Source of the DNA: Mesorhizobium mediterraneum | GTDB lineage: Bacteria; Pseudomonadota; Alphaproteobacteria; Rhizobiales; Rhizobiaceae | Assembly (NCBI RefSeq): GCF_002284565.1 | Contig: NZ_NPKI01000032.1 | Coordinates: 390 to 64,389, forward strand | Direction of reading: 5' to 3' | Length of the DNA stretch: 64,000 bases | In this document: positions 1-8,612 of the stretch, piece by piece | Layout of the letters: each line of letters starts with the position of its first letter | Position numbering within the stretch: the first letter of the stretch is position 1 | Position numbers and translations under genes: made by a program | Notes under the pieces: model-generated | Databases searched by the model: none | What the model saw: the letters and a program-made list of their open reading frames with translations, nothing else | What the model was told of the DNA's origin: nothing

Positions 1-1470
1 GTCAACAATGCGCCGGTTGCCGCAAACACCCAGAACTGGATGTCGAGCGATCCGGCACAGCAAACTTTGAGCACGCCGAGCTATCCCGACGGATATCCCT
101 TGCTGGTGACTATCCCGACCGATGCGGATGGCGATAACCTCATTGTCACCGCGACGGGGACGATCCCCACAGGCACGTTCTATTTCGATGGCGTCACCTA
201 CGTCGCCCTGACGGCCGGCACTGTGCTCTACGATCCGGCCGGCGGCATCAACCTGCTGGACGACCTGGTCTACAGGCCGACCGCAACGGTAACCGACACC
301 GTCAACGTCAATCTATCGCTGGACGTCTTCGACGGCACCGCCCACGTCACTCAGACTGTTGGCATCCACGAAGTCCCGCCGACCAGCTTGCCCAGCGATA
401 CCGCACAGGTGGGTAATGGTAACAGCCCGCTCACCTCCGGAAATGACCAGACCCAGAACCTGAGTCTGTCCCAAGCCACGGTAAGCGCCATAACGGCCGA
501 TCCTCATGGCTCGACAGTCGTAATCTACACCGACTTCCAGGAGTCTCCCTTCGTAACTCCGATCCCGCTAGGGGAGCGCAATCCAGGCGTCTTCGGAGAT
601 GGCAGTGCAGGATCGCATCGCGAACAGGAAGTTCAAGTCGAGATCAGGATCGGAGCGAACCGATTTGCAGTTGTTGAAGACGATTTGACTGCCGGAACAT
701 TCGAGCAGAGTTGGACCTACGACCCGGCCACCGGCCTGATGAAGGCGACCGTCGACTATGACCATATCTTCCTTCTCGACGGCGCCGGGGTCGCAACGAC
801 GACGACGCTCGCGGACTATCTGATCGCAAATCCACCGGCCGCCGGCGACACATGGACACTTTCCTATTTCGACAATGATGGCGGCAACTACCAGGCCCGC
901 GCAGTCAGATTCGAATTCTTCTCCCATGATCCAGGCGATCCTGGAATAACGGTGAATGGCGATGCCACCTTGGCCGACCAGATCTATGGCACATCCGGTA
1001 TCGACCACCTCAATGGCAATGGCGGCAATGACGTCATCATAGGCAGGGGAGGCAATGATTTCCTCAGCGGCGGCGGTGGCAGCGATCTTATCAGCGGTGG
1101 CGACGGCAACGATCTCCTCGTTGGAGGTTTCGGCCAAGACACAATGACTGGAGGAAACGGCGCTGATACGTTCAAACTCGACCAACTGGACATCAAGGAT
1201 CTCATCTCCGACTACAGCGGCGCCGGCGGCCAGGGCGACGTGATCGACCTGACGTCGTTGTTCGACACAGCCCCGGGGGGAGCCAACATCGGCGAGTTCG
1301 TGAACTACGATGCGGGAACCGGCACGCTAAGCGTCGATGCCGACGGTACGGCCAACGGCACCAATTTCGTGGATGTGGCCACGCTAACGAACGTGCCGGT
1401 GTCCAGCACGATCACGCTGCTTTATGACGACGGAATAACCCAGCATACGACCACGGCCAATGCGGTTTAG
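1..1470 (+). CDS. RTX-type calcium-binding repeat protein, C-terminal part (5' end outside window)
   Basis: The frame is open from base 1, so the gene starts upstream; the in-frame ATG at 40 is probably internal. 489 residues are visible. The first ~110 look like a beta-rich cadherin/Ig-like module with a DADGD calcium-type motif. From about residue 327 there are roughly six tandem glycine/aspartate nonapeptides (NGGNDVIIG, RGGNDFLSG, GDGNDLLVG and similar), the signature of RTX calcium-binding beta-rolls. A C-terminal module beginning GADTFKLD and containing DVIDLTSLF resembles the ends of serralysin-type proteins, which usually carry a type I secretion signal. Secretion by an ABC/HlyD/TolC exporter is therefore inferred; no exporter genes are in the window. 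The role (adhesin, enzyme or other) depends on the missing N-terminus. Confidence 0.85.
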   Translation, partial: VNNAPVAANTQNWMSSDPAQQTLSTPSYPDGYPLLVTIPTDADGDNLIVTATGTIPTGTFYFDGVTYVALTAGTVLYDPAGGINLLDDLVYRPTATVTDTVNVNLSLDVFDGTAHVTQTVGIHEVPPTSLPSDTAQVGNGNSPLTSGNDQTQNLSLSQATVSAITADPHGSTVVIYTDFQESPFVTPIPLGERNPGVFGDGSAGSHREQEVQVEIRIGANRFAVVEDDLTAGTFEQSWTYDPATGLMKATVDYDHIFLLDGAGVATTTTLADYLIANPPAAGDTWTLSYFDNDGGNYQARAVRFEFFSHDPGDPGITVNGDATLADQIYGTSGIDHLNGNGGNDVIIGRGGNDFLSGGGGSDLISGGDGNDLLVGGFGQDTMTGGNGADTFKLDQLDIKDLISDYSGAGGQGDVIDLTSLFDTAPGGANIGEFVNYDAGTGTLSVDADGTANGTNFVDVATLTNVPVSSTITLLYDDGITQHTTTANAV

Positions 1471-1530
1471 GGGAATAGTGCAAGGGCTAGGTGCTATGCT
1501 ATAGATTCGAATGGTAGAGGGGAATTCATC

Positions 1531-1902
1531 ATGAAAAAGTCTGCAAGACTTCTGGCTGCCGGTGCAACACTGTTCCTGGCTGTTGGATCGACGGGGTATG
1601 CCGCCGACATCATCGAAGGTCCGTCGGTCGATTATTGTCGCGTCGTCGGCACGTCCAACCTGGTGCAGACCGACAACATCGTCGATCTCAAGAACCAGGT
1701 GGTGCAACTGATGGACGAGTCTGTCGCCGTCGCCAACAGCTCGGAATGGATCCATTCGTCACGGCCTGTCTTCGTCTGGGCCTCCGAGGCCAAGGTCGCC
1801 TGCGGCAAGGCTTACGGCTATTTGAAGGCAAATTATCGCGACGAAGACTACCTGAATAAATGCGAGTGTTTCCACGACCGCATGGTCGAGTACATGAACT
1901 GA
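1531..1902 (+). CDS. small secreted protein of unknown function
   Basis: 123 residues starting at an ATG preceded by a GAGGGGA ribosome site. The N-terminus (KK, then a hydrophobic stretch rich in A, L and G, ending GYAA) is a typical Sec signal peptide with cleavage near residue 24. The mature part of about 99 residues has four cysteines (DYCRV, VACGK and CEC near the C-terminus), so a disulfide-stabilised periplasmic or extracellular protein is plausible. I do not recognise the family. It lies 32 bp upstream of a lytic transglycosylase on the same strand and may be cotranscribed with it. Confidence 0.65.
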   Translation: MKKSARLLAAGATLFLAVGSTGYAADIIEGPSVDYCRVVGTSNLVQTDNIVDLKNQVVQLMDESVAVANSSEWIHSSRPVFVWASEAKVACGKAYGYLKANYRDEDYLNKCECFHDRMVEYMN

Positions 1903-1934
1903 CCAAAAAGGCGGCGACGCGCGGCTGGCTGACA

Positions 1935-2693
1935 ATGATGGCCGACCGAACACTGCTGCGGGCGATCGTCGGAACGATCGCCTTGGCCGGTTTTGACCTG
2001 CTTGCCATGCATGCCGGCGCGGGTGCGTCGGAACAATCCACTAAAATACAAAATGCTTTGCCCGAACGGTTGCGGCCGACGCGCTGCGATGCCACCCAGG
2101 AATGGACGAGAGAAACGCTGAAGGCATTCGCGACCTGCCAGTCGTCGATCTACGGCCTGGAGCCGCGGCTCGCACACGCCGTGATGGAGATCGAAAGCGG
2201 GTTCGATCCCGAGGCGCGCGGTGCCGACGGGGAAGTCGGGTTGATGCAGGTCATGCCCGCGACAGCACGAATGCTTGGCTTTCAAGGCCCGCTCGAAGAG
2301 CTGAGTGCGCCGAAGACCAACATCGCGCTGGGCGTCAAATATCTCGCTCAGGCGAACAGGCTCGCCGACGGCGACCTGTGCACCACCGTCATGAAGTATC
2401 GCGCCGGGCACAACGAAAGCCGTTTCTCGGCACTTTCGGTCCGCTACTGCCAGCGCGCGCGCTCGATCCTGGCAAGGGAAGGGTTCGAGGTTGACGGGCC
2501 ATTGCCGGTGGCAACATTCGGCTTTTCCACATTTTCAGCAGGAGGAGAAGACAGCGCCCCTGCCGCAGGAAAACGCGTGTGCGTGCGGCGGGTGTTCGTG
2601 CCTGGGCCGCGATACATGAAATGCGCCGACTATCGAAATGCAAGGCAAGCCAGACAGATCAGGACGCTCAGAGCCCGGCTTTTTGCAGGCTAA
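1935..2693 (+). CDS. lytic transglycosylase, SLT-domain, secreted
   Basis: 252 residues. The ATG at 1935 was chosen because a hydrophobic export segment (about residues 8-28) follows directly; an upstream in-frame start at 1860 would overlap the previous gene. The SLT/lysozyme-like fold spans roughly residues 60-180: the catalytic Glu is in the MEIESGFDP motif (E87), followed by GLMQVMPATA, the second family hallmark, and then a KYRAGHN segment. These enzymes cleave the MurNAc-GlcNAc bond of peptidoglycan in the periplasm, giving 1,6-anhydromuropeptides. The C-terminal ~60 residues are basic with an extra cysteine pair and are not recognised. Small SLT proteins of this kind often serve cell-wall remodelling around secretion machines; here only a cell-wall role can be supported. 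Confidence 0.8.
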   Translation: MMADRTLLRAIVGTIALAGFDLLAMHAGAGASEQSTKIQNALPERLRPTRCDATQEWTRETLKAFATCQSSIYGLEPRLAHAVMEIESGFDPEARGADGEVGLMQVMPATARMLGFQGPLEELSAPKTNIALGVKYLAQANRLADGDLCTTVMKYRAGHNESRFSALSVRYCQRARSILAREGFEVDGPLPVATFGFSTFSAGGEDSAPAAGKRVCVRRVFVPGPRYMKCADYRNARQARQIRTLRARLFAG

Positions 2694-2779
2694 AGAACCA
2701 CAAGACGGCGCAACTCAGCCGTGACATGACTGGAAGATCAGACCGGGAAGTGACCCGGCGGCACATAGGGTGGAAAATC

Positions 2780-3979
2780 ATGGAAGCTGGCCGACAGGTC
2801 CTCTGGCTGCGGACGAGGGCAATCGCCTTTGCGCTCGCCGTGACATTGTCAGGTTGCCAGTCGAAAGGCAGCATTTCCGAAGTGCTCGATCCGGCTGCAA
2901 TCGCCGCACCCGGAGTGCAGAATGACGCCGCAGTTGCGGGCCGATCCCAGGCGACGCAATCGATCGGCAGTGGTTCGACGAAGATCACGATGCTGCTGCC
3001 CTTGTCCGCCCCTGGAGCCACGGGGGAAACCGGCAGGAAGATGCTCGATGCCGCAAAACTCGCAATGGCGGATCTTGGCAATGGATTGCTCACACTGACG
3101 GTCGAGGACACGCAGGGCGACAGTGCACACGCCAGCGAATTGTCGATAAAGGCGATCACGACGGGAGCGAAAGTCGTCATCGGTCCGACCGAACTACCGG
3201 CGGCGCAGCATATCGCCAAATTGTCGGGACCGAAACGGCCGCCAGTGTTGGCACTTGCCAACAATTTCACAGGCGGTCCCGGCGTTTATGCCGTGCGCCT
3301 CAGCGAGGCAGACAGCGCGGCTGCGGGCGCCGCAGGCATCGCGGCGAAAGGCAGCAAGAAGTTCGTATTGATTGTCGCAGCTGGCTCGAACGGCAGTGCC
3401 GTTGAAAAGCGGGTCGCGAACAGCCTAAGCATCTATGGCGCAACGCTGGCGGTCACTATCCCGTACTCGGCAGGCGACGGCGGCACCAAAGCGGTCACCG
3501 ACATGGGCTCACTCGTGGATGCTCCGGACGCCGTCATTGTCGCCAGCGGAGACGACAGCCCGCTGCAAATCCTTGCCGCCCTGAAATCCAAGGGTATCCC
3601 GGGAAGAACAATCGCTGTGGTGGGAACAAACCGCTGGCTGGAACGCCCCATCGAGCCGCTGTTTGAAGGGGCCTATATCGCCACGCTCGATCCGCGCGAA
3701 ACCGGACCAATCGCCGACCGCTTCAAGACTACCTATAACTATCAGCCCGACGTCAATGTCGCCTACGCCTATGATATGGTTGCGCTGACTGCTGGGATCG
3801 CCAGCGCGGTTGGACCCGATGGCTTCAGCAAACAGGTACTCGAAAATCCGAGCGGGTTTCGCGGATCCACAGGTCTATTCCGGTTTCGCGCCGACGGATC
3901 CAGCCAGCGATCGATGCCGTTCTATCGAGTTGAAAAGGGTGCGCTCAAATTGGTTGCCAGATCGACGTCGGGTTTTTGA
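2780..3979 (+). CDS. periplasmic-binding-fold lipoprotein (LpoA / penicillin-binding protein activator-like)
   Basis: 399 residues from the ATG at 2780, preceded by AGGGTGG. The start gives a clean lipoprotein signal: a hydrophobic stretch and then LSGC, with C26 as the lipidated residue. The rest (about 60-395) is a type I periplasmic-binding fold of the Leu/Ile/Val-binding class: ITMLLPLSAPGATGETGRKMLDAAKLA near the start, a central GAKVVIGPTE strand-turn and VNVAYAYDMVAL near the end. In proteobacteria such lipoproteins next to cell-wall genes are annotated as penicillin-binding protein activators (LpoA-like). The preceding transglycosylase supports this. A ligand-binding role for an uptake system cannot be excluded, but no permease genes are adjacent. 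Confidence 0.7.
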   Translation: MEAGRQVLWLRTRAIAFALAVTLSGCQSKGSISEVLDPAAIAAPGVQNDAAVAGRSQATQSIGSGSTKITMLLPLSAPGATGETGRKMLDAAKLAMADLGNGLLTLTVEDTQGDSAHASELSIKAITTGAKVVIGPTELPAAQHIAKLSGPKRPPVLALANNFTGGPGVYAVRLSEADSAAAGAAGIAAKGSKKFVLIVAAGSNGSAVEKRVANSLSIYGATLAVTIPYSAGDGGTKAVTDMGSLVDAPDAVIVASGDDSPLQILAALKSKGIPGRTIAVVGTNRWLERPIEPLFEGAYIATLDPRETGPIADRFKTTYNYQPDVNVAYAYDMVALTAGIASAVGPDGFSKQVLENPSGFRGSTGLFRFRADGSSQRSMPFYRVEKGALKLVARSTSGF

Positions 3980-4012
3980 CCCGGCGCGAACCCGCAGGAC
4001 CTTATCGAGTTG

Positions 4013-4717
4013 ATGGACAGGCCGAGCCGCATCCGCTTGGCTGTCGCGCTCGCAAGCCTGGAGCTTCTGGCCGGGCTCCTCCTGATCATTCAGGGCGGGG
4101 CTTTGCTTTCGGTCGACCGGCCTGTTCCTGCGCCGTCTCCTGATATTCGCGGCAAGCGGCCAACCCGACCGGGCGCAACCGTTCTCGACGCTCAATGGCG
4201 AGTGCCGGCACGCAAGATTGCTCAGGACCTCATCGCTCCGCCACAACTTGATTCTTCGGAAATCGAACGGATTGAGCCCCGTCCGCCACTCAGCGAACTC
4301 GGTCTCGCCGTGCCCCCGAAAACGCCGATGCCGCAAGACTGGCGGGAGGTCCTGCTCTACGCTCCGATTGCGAGTTCGTCCGCGATCTTCGAATCGATGG
4401 GACGGACGGTGGTCATCAGCGGGGTCCAGAGCATTGCCACGGACAAGACCTGTTCCTTTCATGACGTCGTCTGGCCTTGCGGCCAACGCGCGCGCGCAGC
4501 GTTCAACTCCTGGTTGCGCGGACGCGCGCTGAATTGCTTCGTGCCACCGGAAGTGGATCGTTTCGCTATCGCCGCCCCATGCAGGCTCGGCAGGCAGGAT
4601 GTCGGCGCCTGGCTGGTCTCCAATGGCTGGGCCCTGTCATTGCCGAGCGGTATCTACGGCAAGGCGGAGGTGACAGCGATGGATACGGAGATGGGTATAT
4701 TCGGCCCGCCTCGATAG
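4013..4717 (+). CDS. membrane-anchored SNase-like (thermonuclease-fold) protein
   Basis: 234 residues from the ATG at 4013 (a TTG lies one codon upstream). Residues ~8-30 form one transmembrane helix, followed by a proline-rich linker. The C-terminal ~110 residues resemble staphylococcal-nuclease-like domains of rhizobial proteins: a WPCGQRARAAFNSWLRGR segment, a cysteine-bearing strand (LNCFV), a second (APCRLG) and GAWLVSNGWALS near the end. The usual RLxGIDAPE segment that supplies the catalytic Arg is not recognisable (ISGVQSIATDKTC stands there), so nuclease activity is doubtful. The gene follows the lipoprotein gene by 33 bp on the same strand. Confidence 0.6.
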   Translation: MDRPSRIRLAVALASLELLAGLLLIIQGGALLSVDRPVPAPSPDIRGKRPTRPGATVLDAQWRVPARKIAQDLIAPPQLDSSEIERIEPRPPLSELGLAVPPKTPMPQDWREVLLYAPIASSSAIFESMGRTVVISGVQSIATDKTCSFHDVVWPCGQRARAAFNSWLRGRALNCFVPPEVDRFAIAAPCRLGRQDVGAWLVSNGWALSLPSGIYGKAEVTAMDTEMGIFGPPR

Positions 4718-4763
4718 TCAGCTCGCCTTTTGAGCCCTCAGGGAACCGTATTTGCCGAAACTG

Positions 4764-4857
4764 GAGCATGATCCCGAAAGTGGAATCCGGCTTCGGAAAC
4801 GATCATGCTCAAACAAAAAGATAGAGCCCCATCCCGATTTTATCGGGGCAGGCTCTA
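4764..4857. repeat. rhizobial intergenic palindromic repeat, two adjacent hairpins
   Basis: The first hairpin (4764-4810) has arms GAGCATGATC and GATCATGCTC around a CGAAAGTGG / TTCGGAAAC core, the form of a repeat scattered through Mesorhizobium and Rhizobium genomes. The second (4822-4857) has arms TAGAGCC and GGCTCTA with an inner CCCGAT/ATCGGG stem. No coding potential. It lies between the SNase-like gene and the degenerate GGDEF gene. The rest of 4718-5081 shows no gene. Confidence 0.7.
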
Positions 4858-5081
4858 GAGCAGCATGCTGATCAGGCGGTTGCCTGCGCTGCTGGTTGTT
4901 CAGCCTGCGCCGACACCTGGTTCGTTAACTGTTGTCTTCCATCTTCCTCGCGGGCAACTCCAGCTTCACATGTGGGTCAGCCAGAGCTCGTTCAGTCCGA
5001 TCGATCAAATTGTATTGGCTTTTGAGACCGAATTTGTAACTTGCCGGCCTTATGCCAGCCTATCTGACAGGAGATCGGGTA

Positions 5082-5828
5082 GTGACAAAATCGATGGCGA
5101 ACAGCTCTGCCCAAGCGTGGAAGAGTATCGCGTGGCTGACGCTTCTGGGGACCGCCGGGAGTTTGGGCTTTTCGCTAGGCCTCAACTATCTGCTCCTGTT
5201 CGCCGATGGGCTCACGCCGTTCGGACGCGGCGTTGTCACGGCAACGCTCGTCCCCCTCGTCATTGGGCTACCGCTTTTCCTGTTGATCGGCTGGGGTCGG
5301 GTTGAGATCCGCCGCTATCGGCAAGAGCTAAACAAGTCAGCGACCTACGATGGCCTGACGGGCTGCTTGAACGGAACGGTTTTTACTTCGATCATCGAAC
5401 GCAGAGTAAAGAAGCCATCTGAGCGTGGCTCTCGTTCGGGCGCCTTCCTGGTCATCCATCCCGAACACCTTCGATCCATCAACCTGCGATTTGGTATTGA
5501 ATGGGGCGACGAGGCCTTGCGGCTCATAGCCTCGACCATAAAGTCATCAGTGCGCGAGGAGGATCTGATCGGCCGCATAGGGATATCCATCTTTGGGGTA
5601 TTTCTACCTGGTGCCACCGAAGAAGACGCCAAGGAGGTCGGTGAGCGTATCCGGGCGCGCGTCGCACAAGTCTATTTTGCGCCAAAAGGAGCGGAGGATG
5701 TCCTGAGCATAGGCGTCGGAGGGGTAGTCTTCGAGAATGAACTCGCGTTTGACGACATGTTCCGGTCCGCCGAGCAGCTGCTATCCAGAAATGGAACTGA
5801 CTTCGAACTGTCTCGTCTGCCCAGTTGA
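5082..5828 (+). CDS. inner-membrane protein with degenerate GGDEF domain
   Basis: 248 residues. The GTG at 5082 was chosen because AGGAG sits 8 bases upstream; an ATG at 5052 has no ribosome site. Two transmembrane helices (about 17-40 and 50-71) precede a GGDEF-fold domain from about residue 88. The DxLTG motif is present (DGLTG, 90-94) and the W-G-DEALRLIA helix is normal. The active-site loop, however, reads G-R-I-G-I-S-I-F (164-171) where an active diguanylate cyclase has RxGGDEF. The metal-binding Asp/Glu and the second Gly are gone, so c-di-GMP synthesis is not expected. It may act as a receptor, a scaffold or a non-catalytic partner. No EAL domain and no obvious operon partner are nearby. 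Confidence 0.75.
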   Translation: MTKSMANSSAQAWKSIAWLTLLGTAGSLGFSLGLNYLLLFADGLTPFGRGVVTATLVPLVIGLPLFLLIGWGRVEIRRYRQELNKSATYDGLTGCLNGTVFTSIIERRVKKPSERGSRSGAFLVIHPEHLRSINLRFGIEWGDEALRLIASTIKSSVREEDLIGRIGISIFGVFLPGATEEDAKEVGERIRARVAQVYFAPKGAEDVLSIGVGGVVFENELAFDDMFRSAEQLLSRNGTDFELSRLPS

Positions 5829-6163
5829 CGATCGCTTGCAGGGCGGCAACTTGCTCCGGCTGCGGTGTGAATGGCCTGCAGGACAGGCCAAGGCGAACGA
5901 CGACGAGGACACACCCCGATCGCCCCAGGCGCAGCCATCCGCGAGAGTCGCCTCCACCAGCTTTTACACCCTTAGTTGGCAGCCGACAGACCGCCGGAAT
6001 TAAACAACTTAAAACTGAAGGTTGCATGCCTCAGCCGCTACCCGACATGGTACTTGCGCCACCCCTAAAATAATGAGATGTTGGCTCGGGGTATTGAGTA
6101 TCGAGTATTGGGTTGGGGGAGCCTCTCGGCTGTTGTCAGTTCCGGGACGCTTTGAAAAAACAG
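5829..6163. other. intergenic stretch with no supported gene
   Basis: About 335 bases between the degenerate GGDEF gene and a small membrane protein. Short open frames exist on the plus strand but have no ribosome site and no recognisable protein features. AT-richer patches near 6000-6100 could hold the promoter of the small gene downstream; no clear motif was found. Confidence 0.4.
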
Positions 6164-6394
6164 ATGAACGTTCTGCAGGTCCTGGTGGGGATACTCACTA
6201 CGTCGTGCCTTGTTTCGATCTCGACGTATTGGGCAACGGGTTCAATCGGCTGGGCGATCATTAGCCCGATAGTTTTGCAGGTCGGGTATTTTGTCTACAT
6301 GCTCTGGACGGTCTACGGCGCAGAAGCCGCAGAAGCTGATCCGGGACCCGAGAGCGTTGGCCCGCTCGACCGCAAAGATGGTATCTGGCTCTAG
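6164..6394 (+). CDS. small inner-membrane protein, possibly of the SyrA/ExoX-like exopolysaccharide-regulator type
   Basis: 76 residues from the ATG at 6164. Two hydrophobic segments (about 4-19 and 27-48, with IISPIVLQVGYFVYMLWTVYG) predict a two-helix membrane protein with a short acidic tail rich in A, E and P. The pattern of a helix, a short T/S-rich turn and an LQVGYF helix is reminiscent of the small rhizobial membrane proteins annotated as exopolysaccharide production repressors (SyrA/ExoX type). The similarity is from memory and weak. No exo genes are nearby, and the ribosome site is poor. It may also be an unrelated small membrane protein. Confidence 0.45.
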   Translation: MNVLQVLVGILTTSCLVSISTYWATGSIGWAIISPIVLQVGYFVYMLWTVYGAEAAEADPGPESVGPLDRKDGIWL

Positions 6395-6690
6395 CGCATG
6401 ATCCACGAACCGAAGGTCGGCGTCGCCGAAAATCGGAGTGGTTTTTTGCCAGGGCCCAAGGCCGGGTGATGCGGCAGATCAAAGTGCCGCAGCGCCGTTG
6501 CGTGCAGGAGGATAGGCGAGGGGTTAGTGGCTTCGGACTTGCATGGCCATTGAACTGTGATGCCCCGCTGGCATGCTGTAAGAGCGGTAGCTGTCGCCCC
6601 AGTTCCTCAATGACGTTGTCGGGATCACCATAGTTTCAAAGTCTTGGTGAACCTCAGCCGTGAGCGAGCCCGTCGCGCAACCCACGCCAA
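6395..6690. other. intergenic stretch without a supported gene
   Basis: About 300 bases between the small membrane protein and the 3' end of the minus-strand ABC operon. A segment from 6396 (CGCATGATCC, later GAAAATCGGAGTGG) looks like a decayed copy of the CGCATGATCC-type intergenic repeat, but its second arm is not convincing. Nothing else was identified. Confidence 0.35.
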
Positions 6691-7749
6691 TCACATACGC
6701 CGGCCGGTTTTCGCGTCGAACAGGTGGGCGCAGGCGCGATCGATCTCGATCCGCACCTGCGCGCCGTGCTTGAGCGGAAGCCGCTCGCGGAACAGGCAGG
6801 AAATTTCCTCACCGGCGCAGTCGACCTTGGCGAAGATTTCCGAACCCGTGGCTTCCAGAAGCGTGACCGTGCCTGGCATTCCCCCGGCGGTTGCGCGGAT
6901 ATGTTCGGGGCGGATGCCGTAGACAAGTTCGCGTCCTGCAGCATCGGCCGGGTGGGCGCCTTCCGGCAGCGGCAGGATCAGCCCACCGGCGCTGCGGAAC
7001 ACGCCTTCCTCGATGCGGCCGGCAATGAAGTTCATGGCGGGCGAGCCGATAAAGCCGGCAACGAAGAGATTGGCCGGCTGGTCGTAGAGGTCGAGCGGCG
7101 CGCCGATCTGCTCGACCAGGCCGTCATGCAGCACGACGATCTTGTCGGCCATGGTCATCGCTTCGATCTGGTCATGCGTGACATAGATGGTGGTGGTGCC
7201 CAGCCGCTGGTGCAGCGCCTTGATCTCGCCGCGCATCTGGACGCGCAGCTTGGCGTCGAGATTGGAAAGCGGCTCATCGAACAGGAAGACCTGGGGGTCG
7301 CGCACGATGGCGCGGCCCATGGCGACGCGCTGGCGCTGGCCGCCGGAGAGCTGACGCGGATAGCGCTCAAGCAGCTTTTCCAGCCCAAGGATGTTGGCCG
7401 CATTCCTGACGCGGCCGGCGGTATCGGCCGGATCGGCTTTCTTTATCTTCAGGGCAAAGCCCATATTGTCGGCCACCGTCATATGTGGATAGAGCGCATA
7501 GTTCTGGAACACCATGGCGATGTTCCGGTCCCGCGCCCGCAGGTTGTTGACCATACGTTCGCCGATGGCGATCTTCCCGCCCGAGATCGTTTCAAGTCCG
7601 GCGATCATGCGCAGCAGCGTCGACTTTCCGCATCCCGACGGGCCGACCAGGATGACGAATTCGCCGTCGGCGATGTCGACGCTGACGTCGTGAATGATCT
7701 TGGTGGCTCCGAAAGCCTTCTGCACGTTGTTGATTGTTACCGATGCCAT
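6691..7749 (-). CDS. CUT1 sugar ABC transporter, ATP-binding subunit (UgpC/MsmK type)
   Basis: 352 residues, the usual length for CUT1 ATPases. Walker A GPSGCGKST (36-44), Q-loop Gln 82, signature LSGGQRQR (from 134), Walker B VFLFDEP (154-160), D-loop SNLD and switch His in VTHDQ (about 192) are all intact. The C-terminal ~110 residues are the regulatory OB-fold (TOBE) region with the GIRPEH motif. It energises import of a carbohydrate through the two permeases encoded just upstream and acts at the cytoplasmic membrane face. Last gene of the minus-strand operon 12516 to 6691; the 41-bp gap to the preceding permease gene fits cotranscription. Confidence 0.93.
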   Translation of the reverse strand: MASVTINNVQKAFGATKIIHDVSVDIADGEFVILVGPSGCGKSTLLRMIAGLETISGGKIAIGERMVNNLRARDRNIAMVFQNYALYPHMTVADNMGFALKIKKADPADTAGRVRNAANILGLEKLLERYPRQLSGGQRQRVAMGRAIVRDPQVFLFDEPLSNLDAKLRVQMRGEIKALHQRLGTTTIYVTHDQIEAMTMADKIVVLHDGLVEQIGAPLDLYDQPANLFVAGFIGSPAMNFIAGRIEEGVFRSAGGLILPLPEGAHPADAAGRELVYGIRPEHIRATAGGMPGTVTLLEATGSEIFAKVDCAGEEISCLFRERLPLKHGAQVRIEIDRACAHLFDAKTGRRM

Positions 7750-7790
7750 TGGATTTCTCCGGGAAAAGAGTGATGTCGAGCTATGCGGCT

Positions 7791-8612
7791 TCAGCCGCCC
7801 TTGACCGCGCCGGCGGTCAGCCCGGCGACGATTTGCTTTTGCGCGAACATGGTCAGGACCAGGACCGGCAGCGTCACCACCAGTGCGGCGGCGGCGAGCG
7901 GCCCCCAGCTCACCTGCTCATAGGAGAGCATGTTGTAGACGGCGACCGGCAGCGTGCGGGTCTCACGGCTGGCGAGCACCACGCCGAAAACGAAATTGTT
8001 CCACGAAAAGATGACGGACAGGATGAAGGCGACAACGATGCCCGGTTTGGCGATGGGAAGAGCGACCAGCCGGAACACTTGCCAGGAGCTGGCGCCGTCG
8101 ATGTTAGCCGCCTCTTCCAGCTCCATCGGCGTGGTCTCGAAATAGCCGATCATCACCCAGACCACGATCGGCACCGTCACCACCAGGTGGATGATGATCT
8201 GCGGCCAGAGCGTGCCGAGGATCCCAATCCACTGGAACAGCAGAAACAACGGGATGAGATAGGATAGCCCGGGCGTCATGCGGGCGATCATGATGACGAC
8301 CGCCGATTTTTCGGCCTTGAGCCGCGCTATGCCATAGCCGGCCGGTACGCCGATCAGCAGCGCCAGAAGTGTCGCCGTGCCGGTCACCAGAACCGAATTC
8401 CAGAGATAGAGCAGGAAATTGTTCTCCTCGAACACCTTTACATAGTTCGACCAGGCGAAACGTTCGGGGATCAGGATCGGCGGATAGGCGCCGTTGTCGA
8501 TCTCGAATTTCAGCGAAAGCGAGATCATCCAGAGGAAGAACAGGATCGCCGGCGAGACAATGACCAGAGCCGCGAAAAACAGCCCGATCTGGTTGAGCAG
8601 ACGTGAGCTCAT
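7791..8612 (-). CDS. CUT1 sugar ABC transporter, permease subunit (MalG type)
   Basis: 273 residues with six predicted membrane helices, starting with a helix at about 10-32. The permease EAA loop reads ELEEAANIDGASSWQVFRLVALPIAKPG, which contacts the ATPase. The length and a C-terminus ending in TAGAVKGG are typical of MalG-like CUT1 permeases. Its start directly abuts the stop codon of the other permease gene, so the two are translationally linked and presumably form a heterodimer. Confidence 0.92.
   Translation of the reverse strand: MSSRLLNQIGLFFAALVIVSPAILFFLWMISLSLKFEIDNGAYPPILIPERFAWSNYVKVFEENNFLLYLWNSVLVTGTATLLALLIGVPAGYGIARLKAEKSAVVIMIARMTPGLSYLIPLFLLFQWIGILGTLWPQIIIHLVVTVPIVVWVMIGYFETTPMELEEAANIDGASSWQVFRLVALPIAKPGIVVAFILSVIFSWNNFVFGVVLASRETRTLPVAVYNMLSYEQVSWGPLAAAALVVTLPVLVLTMFAQKQIVAGLTAGAVKGG

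Noticed and set aside
6396..6450. Possible further copy of the GCGCATGATCC intergenic repeat
   Set aside because: Only one arm is recognisable; the second arm is missing, so I mention it only in the intergenic entry.
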